Positions 46,355-55,600 of a stretch of DNA of 56,582 nt are shown piece by piece. The stretch's first letter is position 1; every line of letters begins with the position of its first letter. This stretch comes from Pseudoalteromonas fuliginea (GTDB taxonomy: Bacteria; Pseudomonadota; Gammaproteobacteria; Enterobacterales; Alteromonadaceae). The stretch lies in assembly GCF_000690055.1 (NCBI RefSeq), contig NZ_JJNZ01000011.1, positions 1 through 56,582 of the forward strand, read 5' to 3'. A program made the position numbers and the translations under genes. The notes under the pieces were generated by a model, which saw only the letters and a list, made by a program, of their open reading frames with translations, was not told where the DNA came from and searched no databases.

Positions 46355-48052
46355 ATGGAAACCGCACCTAAAAAAACTGCCACAAAGCCCGCTACTAAAA
46401 AAGTTGCTAAAAAAACCACAAAACAAGCACAAGTCGGGTTTGAAGAATCGCTTTGGGATGCCGCCAATAAACTACGTGGCAGTGTTGAATCAGCCGAATA
46501 TAAACACATTGTTTTAAGCTTAATCTTTCTTAAATTTATCAGTGACAAGTTTGAAGTACGTCAAAAAGCCATTATTGCTGAGCACGGCGATGAATACATC
46601 GACATGGTCGACTTTTACGCAATGGATAACGTGTTTTACCTACCAGAAGACGCCCGCTGGTCATACATTCAAGCCAACGCCAAGCAAGGCGATATCGCTG
46701 TAAAAATAGATACCGCCTTGCACGGCGTTGAAAAAAACAATAAATCACTCGCGGGCGCATTGCCCGATAACTACTTTTCACGCTTAGGGCTTGATGCCAG
46801 TAAGCTCTCAGCACTTATCGATACCATTAATAATATCGATACCATCGCCAACCAAAACGAAAAAACAGAAGAAGACTTAGTTGGCCGTGTGTACGAATAC
46901 TTTTTAGGTAAATTTGCTGCATCTGAAGGTAAAGGCGGGGGCGAGTTCTACACCCCAAAATCAATCGTTACCCTTATCGCCGATATGATTGAACCATTTG
47001 AAGGTAAAATTTACGACCCCTGTTGTGGCTCGGGCGGTATGTTTGTGCAATCGCTTAAGTTTATTAATAGCCATAATGGTAATCAAAAAAATGTGTCTAT
47101 TTATGGGCAAGAGTACACTAATACCACTTATAAACTGGCTAAAATGAACCTCGCCGTGCGCGGTATTTCGGGCAATTTAGGCGATGTAGCAGGCGATACC
47201 TTTTTTAAAGACCAACACCCCGACCTAAAAGCCGATTACATAATGGCTAACCCGCCGTTTAACCAAAAACAGTGGCGCGCCGATAACGAGCTAGTTGACG
47301 ATGCCCGCTGGGCGGGTTACCCAACACCGCCTACTGGTAATGCCAACTATGCGTGGATCATGCATATGATCTCAAAACTTAGCGAGCATGGCACCGCAGG
47401 TTTTGTATTGGCTAATGGCTCAATGAGTTCAAACACCAGTGGCGAGGGCGATATTCGCCAAAAAATAATCGAAAACGATTTAGTCGATTGTATGATAGCC
47501 CTACCAGGGCAGCTGTTTTACACCACGCAAATTCCGGTGTGTTTATGGTTTATAAGTAAAGACAAACGCGGTAATAACGAAAAAGGCCTACTAAAGCGCC
47601 GCGACCGCCAAGGCGAAACGCTATTTATAGACGCCCGCGAAATGGGCTCTATGGTTAACCGTACCTTAAAAGAACTCACCAACGACGACATAGCAAAAAT
47701 TACCCAAACCTACCATATTTGGCGTGGCGAAGATCTAACTACAGCAAGTACCGAGCGAGAAAGCGCAGATAAAGAGCAAGAACAAGCGTACAAAGATGTC
47801 GCCGGTTACTGTAAATCAGCCACCCTTAGCGATATAAAAGCGAACGACTACGTATTGACCCCTGGGCGCTATGTCGGCGCGGCCGATATTATCGACGACG
47901 GTATCCCGTTTGAAACCAAAATGAGCGAACTTAGCCAAACCCTTTATAGCCAAATGAATCAAGCAGATGAACTTGATAACGCCATTCGTAAAAACTTGCA
48001 GGCCTTAGGCTATGGTGAAGAGCGTGATGGAGAAAAACGTAATGACTCATAG
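46355..48052 (+). CDS. hsdM: Type I restriction-modification methyltransferase subunit HsdM
   Basis: A 565-aa N6-adenine methyltransferase subunit. The N12-class arrangement is visible: SAM-binding motif I DPCCGSGGMFVQ at about 221-232 and catalytic motif IV NPPF at 299-302. GGGEFYTPKSIVTLIADMI upstream is typical of HsdM. An N-terminal Lys/Ala/Thr-rich tail (PKKTATKPATKKVAKKTTKQ) is an unusual extension resembling histone-H1-like repeats. I chose the ATG at 46355 over an in-frame TTG at 46331. The C-terminus reads through LGYGE, where a related hsdM end stops (see 49129-49203), into ERDGEKRNDS, and overlaps the DUF1016 gene. Confidence 0.96.
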   Translation: METAPKKTATKPATKKVAKKTTKQAQVGFEESLWDAANKLRGSVESAEYKHIVLSLIFLKFISDKFEVRQKAIIAEHGDEYIDMVDFYAMDNVFYLPEDARWSYIQANAKQGDIAVKIDTALHGVEKNNKSLAGALPDNYFSRLGLDASKLSALIDTINNIDTIANQNEKTEEDLVGRVYEYFLGKFAASEGKGGGEFYTPKSIVTLIADMIEPFEGKIYDPCCGSGGMFVQSLKFINSHNGNQKNVSIYGQEYTNTTYKLAKMNLAVRGISGNLGDVAGDTFFKDQHPDLKADYIMANPPFNQKQWRADNELVDDARWAGYPTPPTGNANYAWIMHMISKLSEHGTAGFVLANGSMSSNTSGEGDIRQKIIENDLVDCMIALPGQLFYTTQIPVCLWFISKDKRGNNEKGLLKRRDRQGETLFIDAREMGSMVNRTLKELTNDDIAKITQTYHIWRGEDLTTASTERESADKEQEQAYKDVAGYCKSATLSDIKANDYVLTPGRYVGAADIIDDGIPFETKMSELSQTLYSQMNQADELDNAIRKNLQALGYGEERDGEKRNDS

Positions 48053-49106
48053 TGAAGAACACCCATCGACTCAAAACGAGCACTTATTAGTTGATATTCG
48101 CCGCATTGTTGAGCAAGCCCGTGGGCAAGTTAAACAAACCGTAAATACCGCCATGCTGCAAGCGTATTGGCAAATAGGGCGCTTAATTGTAGAAGATGAG
48201 CAAGGCGGTGAAACACGCGCAGCCTACGGCAAAGCAACATTAAAACGGTTATCGCAGCAACTCAGCACAGACTATGGCAGAGGATTTGACATAACCAACC
48301 TGCGTAATATGCGCCGTTTTTATCTCGCCTTTGAAAAACGAGACGCAGTGCGTCTCGAATTAAGCTGGACGCATTATCGTGTACTATTACGGGTTGATAG
48401 TTCAGCTGCGCGCAACTGGTATCGAGATGAAGCCATTTTACAAAATTGGTCGGCGCGCGCGTTAGAGCGCCAAATTGGTACGCTATATTACGAACGCTTA
48501 TTGTCTAGCAAAGAAAAACAACCCGTAGAGCAAGAAGCTCAACAAAACACACAAGTATTGGCAGAGTCCGCAAAAGACTACCTGCGCGATCCCTACATTT
48601 TAGATTTTTTAAACCTGCAAGACAAAAGCTATCAAGAAAACGACCTAGAGCAAGGCATTATAAATAACTTACAACAGTTTTTATTAGAGCTTGGTAAAGG
48701 CTTTGCTTTTGTAGAGCGCCAAAAACGCATTCGCTTTGATGACGAAGACTTTTATATAGACCTCGTTTTTTACAATTTTAAACTCAAGTGTTTTTTATTG
48801 CTCGACTTAAAAATTGGCAAACTCAAACACCAAGATATAGGCCAAATGGACACCTACATTCGCTTGTACGATGACCTACACACCAGCAGCGACGACAACC
48901 CCACCATAGGTTTAGTTATATGCAGTGAAAAAAGCGAAGCCGTTGTTAAATACTCTGTACTGAGCGACCAAAAACAACTCTTTGCCGCAAAATATTTAGC
49001 CCACCTACCCAGCGAAGAAGAGCTGCGCATAGAACTCCAAAAAGAACGCGAACGTGTGCAAGCGCAATTGCTTAGTCTGCAAGTTAAAGGCCAAGATGAT
49101 GAATAA
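48042..49106 (+). CDS. DUF1016 (YhcG-type) predicted PDDEXK nuclease
   Basis: A 354-aa protein of the DUF1016 family. The N-terminal domain (YWQIGRLIVEDEQGG, GKATLKRLSQQLSTDYGRGF) and LRNMRRFYLAF are diagnostic. The C-terminal PDDEXK-like nuclease core has D240 in YIDLVFYN and D255-x-K257 in LLDLKIGKL. Several earlier ATGs (48012, 48027) are possible; I chose 48042 because GGAG lies 9 nt upstream. It overlaps the hsdM end by 11 nt. DUF1016 proteins are often found with type I restriction genes, but their contribution is not established. A relic of an hsdM 3' end lies directly downstream. Confidence 0.88.
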   Translation: MTHSEEHPSTQNEHLLVDIRRIVEQARGQVKQTVNTAMLQAYWQIGRLIVEDEQGGETRAAYGKATLKRLSQQLSTDYGRGFDITNLRNMRRFYLAFEKRDAVRLELSWTHYRVLLRVDSSAARNWYRDEAILQNWSARALERQIGTLYYERLLSSKEKQPVEQEAQQNTQVLAESAKDYLRDPYILDFLNLQDKSYQENDLEQGIINNLQQFLLELGKGFAFVERQKRIRFDDEDFYIDLVFYNFKLKCFLLLDLKIGKLKHQDIGQMDTYIRLYDDLHTSSDDNPTIGLVICSEKSEAVVKYSVLSDQKQLFAAKYLAHLPSEEELRIELQKERERVQAQLLSLQVKGQDDE

Positions 49107-49128
49107 ACAAATAGTGGGTGCTGTTGAT

Positions 49129-49203
49129 AGCCAAATGAAGCAAAGCGATGAGCTTAATAAAGCCATTCGTAAAAACTTGGAGGCGTTGGGTTATGGGGAG
49201 TAG
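49129..49203 (+). pseudogene. Relic of an hsdM 3' end
   Basis: 72 nt (49129-49200) match hsdM positions 47948-48019 at 59 of 72 bases. The translation keeps SQM-Q-DEL--AIRKNL-ALGYGE and then stops with TAG at 49201-49203. Of 11 changed codons, 6 are silent and the rest are conservative. The stop overlaps the hsdS start by 11 nt (ATGGGGAGTAG), the classical hsdM-hsdS junction. This is therefore the true end of a different hsdM allele, separated from its own body. Confidence 0.85.
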
Positions 49204-50680
49204 CTTAAAAACTTATACAGTTGAAGAGTTAGTTAATTTGGGAGCCTTGGAAAAACCACTTGATGGAAATCATGGTGGTATCCATCCTAAAAGCTCTGAA
49301 TTTGTAGCTGAAGGTATTCCATTTATAATGGCTTCAGATATGAAAAATGGGAAAATTGATACTAGAAATTGTAAATTTATCAGTGAAGATCAAGCTAGAG
49401 GACTAAGAAAAGGCTTTGCTAAGGAAGGAGATGTACTTTTATCTCATAAAGCAACAATTGGCCGAACAGCTATTGTTGATAATATAGATACTGCTTTTAT
49501 AGTTTTAACACCTCAAGTAACTTATTATCGGGTTAAAAATTTAGGTGTAATAAACCCGAAATATCTAAAATATTATTTTGATTCCGTACAGTTTCAAAGC
49601 TTATTTGAACAATGGGCAGGAGGAGGTTCAACACGACTATATTTAGGTATTACAGGGCAAATGAAGCTACCAATTGAGTTACCAGATATTGAAACTCAAA
49701 ACTCAATAGCGTCGATTATATCTGATTATGATTTAAAGTTATTACTCAACCGCCAAACCAACCAAACCTTAGAGCAAATGGCGCAGGCGCTATTTAAAAG
49801 CTGGTTTGTTGATTTTGATCCGGTGTTCGACAACCTACTTGCTAGCGTTGATTTTAAGTTAGAAAACCTTGAAACTAGTCTGCCTGACGAGTTAAAACAA
49901 AAAGCACAGCGCCGCTTAGCGGCACTGGACAGTTTAGAAAATGTGGCCCAATGCAAAGCCTCACTCATTGCGCTCGCTCACGAGTTACAAGCGCAAACAC
50001 AAGCAGCAGAGCAAGTATCAGAAACACCCGTTAAACCAAACTTTAACGCCAACCCTAAAATATTAGCGCAACACGCCAATACCCACGCCCACTTCACCAA
50101 TGAGTTCGAGCACAGCGAACAACTAGGCTGGATACCAAAAGGCTGGAAGCAAAAATATCTAAGTGATTTACTTGAAGTTAAATATGGTAAAGATCACAAA
50201 AAATTAGATGATGGAAAGTATCCTGTTTACGGCTCGGGCGGACTTATGCGTTCTGCAGAAAGTTTTTTGTATGATGGGGAGTCTGTACTTATCCCTAGGA
50301 AAGGCACTTTGAGTAATATTATGCATATAAATGGCTCATTTTGGACTGTTGATACTATGTTTTACACGATCCCTAAAGTACCAAAGGTTGCAAAGTTTAT
50401 GTTTTACCACTTGAAAGCTTTAGACTTTGCAGCAATGAATGTAGGGTCAGCTGTACCAAGCATGACAACTAAAGTACTTAATAGCTTAGAGCTACTTTTT
50501 CCTTCAGTAGAAGTTCTTTATAAGTTTGACAGAGTAATCGAGGATTATTTTAACAAGATAGATTTCAACAAATTAAATATCAACCAACTTGAAAGTTTAC
50601 GAAATACTTTGCTACCCAAACTCATCTCTGGCGAATTACAAATACCCAATGTAGCCATTGATGAAGAAGTAGTAGATTAA
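49193..50680 (+). CDS. hsdS: Type I restriction-modification specificity subunit HsdS
   Basis: A 495-aa specificity subunit with two target recognition domains. TRD1 is at about 1-165, then the conserved region LNRQTNQTLEQMAQALFKSW and WFVDFDPVFDNLL with a long helical spacer, TRD2 at about 325-460 (GKDHKKLDDGKYPVYGSGGL, VLIPRKGTL), and a C-terminal conserved helix SLRNTLLPKLISGEL. Each TRD reads one half of the bipartite target site. I chose the ATG at 49193 (GGAGG 9 nt upstream, inside the relic). TRD1 uses AGA arginine codons freely and is more AT-rich than the conserved parts, a sign of TRD exchange. Confidence 0.95.
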   Translation: MGSSLKTYTVEELVNLGALEKPLDGNHGGIHPKSSEFVAEGIPFIMASDMKNGKIDTRNCKFISEDQARGLRKGFAKEGDVLLSHKATIGRTAIVDNIDTAFIVLTPQVTYYRVKNLGVINPKYLKYYFDSVQFQSLFEQWAGGGSTRLYLGITGQMKLPIELPDIETQNSIASIISDYDLKLLLNRQTNQTLEQMAQALFKSWFVDFDPVFDNLLASVDFKLENLETSLPDELKQKAQRRLAALDSLENVAQCKASLIALAHELQAQTQAAEQVSETPVKPNFNANPKILAQHANTHAHFTNEFEHSEQLGWIPKGWKQKYLSDLLEVKYGKDHKKLDDGKYPVYGSGGLMRSAESFLYDGESVLIPRKGTLSNIMHINGSFWTVDTMFYTIPKVPKVAKFMFYHLKALDFAAMNVGSAVPSMTTKVLNSLELLFPSVEVLYKFDRVIEDYFNKIDFNKLNINQLESLRNTLLPKLISGELQIPNVAIDEEVVD

Positions 50681-50728
50681 ACTTAGCTAAGCGTTTAAAG
50701 GTCAAAATAACAAGAATAAGGATGTTTG

Positions 50729-50887
50729 ATGAAATTTACTGAAGCCAAATTAGAACAAGCGGTGGTTGAGCTATTAGGCGAGCAAGGCTACCCGCATTTA
50801 TTGGGCGGTGAGCTTAGCCGCAGTAATAGTGATGTATTAATTAAAGAAGACCTCCGTGCTTTGCCAATTAACACAATGAGTGAATAA
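50729..50887 (+). pseudogene. Relic of an hsdR 5' end
   Basis: 134 nt from the ATG (50729-50862) match the start of hsdR (52695-52828) at 126 positions. Seven of the eight differences lie in silent sites; the one amino-acid change is Asn to Ser. Homology begins at the start codon and ends at GTGCTT, after which seven unrelated residues and a TAA follow. AAGGA precedes this ATG, so a 52-residue peptide could still be made. This looks like the native hsdS-hsdR junction of another allele. Confidence 0.87.
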
Positions 50888-50895
50888 GAATTAGT

Positions 50896-52635
50896 ATGTT
50901 TGATTTAAATGAAATAGAGCAACGCGTGGCCAGCAAAACTTACGATTTGGGTTATAGTTTGTACGCATCAAATAATGTCAGTAAGTTACTTATTGTGGGT
51001 GATCAAGCAATGGCGAGCGTGGCGGGGCAGTATAAATACAAAGTCACCTTAGAAAATAGTGCAAGCGGACAATGCGTGGCAAGTTGTACGTGCCCCGCAG
51101 CCGATTATCAAGAGGTATGTAAACATGCCATTGCCGTGGCGCTCAAAGTAAACAGTTTATCTGCTACTGAATTAGCCAACGCAAACGCCGATGCTACAAC
51201 ACAAGGCAACGAACGCGGGGCATTAATGGCGTGGTTTTTAGATAAACCGGCTAATGAACTTACCGATATAATTATGGGTTTTTTAGATGAGTCAGAGCAT
51301 GAATACGATAAATGGGTATTTATGATGTCAAACGACAAGCAAGCCATGAGTACAGGTGAGCTAAGCAAACTTATCACTAAAGCCTTGCCTAAAAAATCAG
51401 TATGGGGCTGGAATGAAGTACGTAGCTATTTTGCTAATGCTGACTCACTGTTTGAAATGATATTTCCTGCGATAGAAAAACTGCCCGTTGTTCAGCAATG
51501 GCAGTTGAATTTTAAAGCCTTGGTGCGCTTAAACACCGTACTTGAAGAAATTGATGACTCCGGCGGCTTTCGCTTTGATTTAGAAGGGCAGCTTAACCAA
51601 AACCTGAGCGAGCTTTTTAATCAACAGCCTTGGTCTGATGAGCAAAAAGCGCAGTGGATTTTTGAGCATTTTGAAGATTACAAATACGATGTATTCCCGA
51701 GTGTACCGCATGACTTTGATATAACACCCAATGTAAATACCTTGTTTTTAGCACTGTGTACAACTGCAATAGAAAAGCGACTACACGCGGGCGTTGACTT
51801 TGATGATTGGAGGCAAAAAAGCGCGCTTACACGCCTTACGTCGATATTAATAAAACAAGCGCAAGGGCAGGATGATTGGCAAGCGCAACTGCGTTTAATT
51901 AAACTAACAGCCCATGACTCGTCGGATTATTTAAAAATAAGTGCGTTTTGCAAAGACCGTAATGAGCTGTTAGATGCCGAGTACTATTTGAAGCAAGCGT
52001 ATCAACGGGCAAGTAAGCCACATGAAGTGCTTGCATGTAAACGCGATGAAATAGAACTTCGCCTTGAATTGTCAGAATTTAAAGCCGCATGGGCAATCGC
52101 GTGGCAGTTATTTGTAGATAACCCGAGTTTTAATGGCTTTAAAGATTTACAAACGCTACAACTAAAAACCGGCATCATTGATGCCCAGTTTACGCAAAAA
52201 GTAGAGCAGCTATTGCTATCTCCTTCACAGCAATACACTCAGTCAAACCAAAGGGTTAATCGTTTTTCTAATTACCCGTGCGAGTTACTGGATTTTTATA
52301 TTGATCAAAATGACATTGAAAAAGCACGTTCATGGGCTGCAAAACATGAGGTTAAGTCGAGTCAATTGATAACGTTGGCTGGTTTAATTATGGCGCAATA
52401 TCCACAAGAGTCGATTGACTTGTATCACAAATCACTTAGCAACATAATTGGACAAACCAATAATGACGCTTATCGTGAAGCAACTAATTTATTAATTAAA
52501 ATAGAAAAAAGCTTAAAAGACAAAAATGCCGACTGCACGCTATTATATGAAATGATTACTACATTGGCTAAGAAGTTTAAGCAAAAACGCAATATGATGA
52601 AGTTGTTGCGAGAATACTTCCCGCATTGTAGCTAA
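50896..52635 (+). CDS. SWIM zinc-finger protein of unknown function
   Basis: A 579-aa protein with an N-terminal SWIM zinc finger, C64-x-C66-x8-C75-x-H77 in CTCPAADYQEVCKHAIAVAL. SWIM domains bind DNA or proteins. The remaining 480 residues are helical and look TPR/HEAT-like in the second half (CKDRNELLDAEYYLKQAYQR, DEIELRLELSEFKAAWAIAW). No nuclease, helicase or ATPase motif is visible. It sits between the hsdR relic and hsdR, with a weak ribosome-binding site. Its position suggests a regulator or partner of the restriction system, but this is unproven. Confidence 0.85.
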   Translation: MFDLNEIEQRVASKTYDLGYSLYASNNVSKLLIVGDQAMASVAGQYKYKVTLENSASGQCVASCTCPAADYQEVCKHAIAVALKVNSLSATELANANADATTQGNERGALMAWFLDKPANELTDIIMGFLDESEHEYDKWVFMMSNDKQAMSTGELSKLITKALPKKSVWGWNEVRSYFANADSLFEMIFPAIEKLPVVQQWQLNFKALVRLNTVLEEIDDSGGFRFDLEGQLNQNLSELFNQQPWSDEQKAQWIFEHFEDYKYDVFPSVPHDFDITPNVNTLFLALCTTAIEKRLHAGVDFDDWRQKSALTRLTSILIKQAQGQDDWQAQLRLIKLTAHDSSDYLKISAFCKDRNELLDAEYYLKQAYQRASKPHEVLACKRDEIELRLELSEFKAAWAIAWQLFVDNPSFNGFKDLQTLQLKTGIIDAQFTQKVEQLLLSPSQQYTQSNQRVNRFSNYPCELLDFYIDQNDIEKARSWAAKHEVKSSQLITLAGLIMAQYPQESIDLYHKSLSNIIGQTNNDAYREATNLLIKIEKSLKDKNADCTLLYEMITTLAKKFKQKRNMMKLLREYFPHCS

Positions 52636-52694
52636 GAATAAATGTTTAAAAAATAATAACTAACATGAATAAACCAGCGGACGGTGCTAAATAG

Positions 52695-55600
52695 ATGAAA
52701 TTTACTGAAGCCAAATTAGAACAAGCGGTAGTTGAGCTATTAGGCGAGCAAGGCTACCCGCATTTATTGGGCGGTGAACTTAGCCGCAATAATAGTGACG
52801 TGCTGATAAAAGAAGACCTCCGTGCTTTTTTAACTAAGCGTTACGCTAAAAATAATATTACTACGAGTGAAGTAGACTCAATTATTGCAAAGCTTGAAAA
52901 GCTACCAGCCAGTGATTTATACGAGAGTAATAAAACCTTTTGTAACTGGCTAAGTGATGGGTTTTTACATAAAAGAGACACGCTAAGTAGCCAAAGTAGT
53001 GATACGGCGAGGAGCCAGTCTCAAAAAGATTTATATATTCAATTACTCGATTACGACAACGTTGAGCAAGGCATTAAAAGTAGCCTAATAGCAGGCAGTG
53101 CTATGGCTGCTTTCGATAATGTAAGTGAGGCAAGCGTTACTTACCTGCAAGACGATAACATTTATCGCTTTGTTACCCAGTTAGAAATACACAGCCCCAC
53201 AAGCTACGACAATGTTGAACTGCGCATTCCCGATGGCATTTTATACATAAATGGTTTGCCGCTGGTGGTGTTTGAATTTAAAAGCGCGATACGCGAACAA
53301 GCCCCTATTTTTGAAGCGTATGAGCAGTTAACTGTGCGCTACAGACGCGCTATCCCGCAGTTATTTGTGTTTAATACCTTGTGCGTTATAAGCGATGGCG
53401 TAAACAATAAAATGGGTAACTTATTTGCGCTGTATCAGTTTTTTTACTCGTGGGGAAAAGTAACGGGGCAAGAGCTAACCGCGCAAGAGGGTATTAACTC
53501 GTTACATACCTTATTGCAGGGCTTGTTTGATAAAGCGCGCTTGCGCGATGTAATGCGCAACTTTGTATTCTTCCCTGATTCTGATAATAAAAGTGCGGGC
53601 AAAAAAGAGATAAAAATTGTGCCCCGTTACCCGCAATATTATGCGGCTAATAAGTTGTTCGAAAATATAAAGCTGCATTTAAAGCCACAAGGCGATGGTA
53701 AAGGCGGTACGTACTTTGGCGCAACCGGTTGCGGTAAAAGTTACACCATGCAATTTTTAACACGCTTGTTAATGAAAAGCGTTGAACTTAAAAGCCCGAC
53801 CATTATTTTAATTACCGACCGAACCGATTTAGACGATCAACTCTCGCAGCAGTTTGGTAATGCAAAAACCTACATTGGCGACGACACGGTAAAAACAGTC
53901 ACCAGCCGTACTCACTTACGTGATTTACTAGCTGGGCGGAACAGTGGTGGTGTATTTTTAACTACCATTCATAAGTTCACCGAAGACACTCAGCTCTTAA
54001 CCGATCGCACTAATGTTATTTGTATTTCAGATGAGGCGCATCGTAGCCAAGTTAATCTCGATCAAAAAATTACTATTACCGACAAAGGCGTGAGAAAGAC
54101 CTTTGGCTTTGCAAAATACCTGCATGACTCATTGCCAAACGCCACTTATGTTGGTTTTACTGGCACACCAGTAGACGCCACACTGGATGTGTTTGGTGAA
54201 ATAGTTGACTCGTACACTATAACTGAGTCAGTCAAAGATGAAATAACCGTACGCATTGTTTACGAAGGGCGCGCCGCCAAGGTGTGTTTAAACAACAGCA
54301 AGCTGGCAGAAATAGAGGCCTACTACAAAGAATGCGCTGATGCAGGCAGTAACGAGCTGCAAATAGAAGACAGTAAAAAAGCCACTGCGAACATGAATAG
54401 CATTTTAGGCGACCCTGATCGTATTAAAGTGTTAGCAAAAGATTTTGTGCAGCACTACGAAAAACGTGTTGAAGAATGCTCAACGGTTGCCGGCAAGGCA
54501 ATGTTTGTGTGTAGCTCACGCGGTATTGCTTATCAGTTGTATCAAGAATTAGAAGAATTACGCCCAGATTGGTTTGATGTAGTAGACTCTTTAAACGAGC
54601 AGGACAACGCGCAAAACTTATCGGATAACGAGCGAAAGCGCGCTATTAGCGAAGGCCGTATTGCAGCCCCTTCTGAAAAAGTAAAAATGGTGATGACCCG
54701 TGGCAAAGACGACGTCGCACGCTTATATAATTTACTTGGCAGTAAAGACGAGCGTAAAGAGCTTGATAAGCAATTTAAAAACAAACATTCGAACTTTAAA
54801 ATAGCCATAGTGGTAGATATGTGGCTAACCGGTTTTGACGTGCCATTTTTAGACACCATGTACATAGACAAGCCACTGCAAAAGCACAGCTTAATACAGA
54901 CTATTTCGCGGGTTAATCGCCAGTTTGAAGGTAAAAATAAAGGCTTGGTAGTCGATTACATTGGTATTAAATCTGAAATGAATAAAGCGTTAGCGCAGTA
55001 TTCAAAAACAGACGAAACCAACTTTGAAGACATTACCGCCTCGGTTATTGAAGTAAAAAACCACCTAGCATTACTTGCCGAGTTATTTCATAAATTTGAC
55101 AGCAGCCCTTACTTTACAGGTGAAGCAGTTACGCAGCTAAATAGCTTAAACCACGCCGCCGAGTTTGCGCTAATTACCGAAAAGCGCCGAAAACGCTTTA
55201 TGGATCTAGTTAAGCGTTTAAAAGCCGCTTACGATATATGTTGTGGTAGTGAAAAAATTAACGAAAACGAGCGTAACCACATTCACTTTTACCTCGCTAT
55301 TCGCTCTATTATTTACAAGCTAACCAAAGGCGAAGCGCCCGACACCGCGCAAATGAACGCCAAAGTACGCAAAATGATAGCCGAGGCCCTACAAAGCGAC
55401 GGCGTAGAAGAGGTATTTAAACTCGGTAATGAAGACGGTGGCGAAATTGATATTTTTAATGACGACTACATCGCTAAAATAGAAAAAATAAAACTCCCTA
55501 ATACCAAAATTAAAATACTGCAACAAATGTTAGCTAAAGCCATAGGCGAGCTTAAAAAAGTAAACCAAACCCAAGGTATCGACTTTACTAAACGCTTTGA

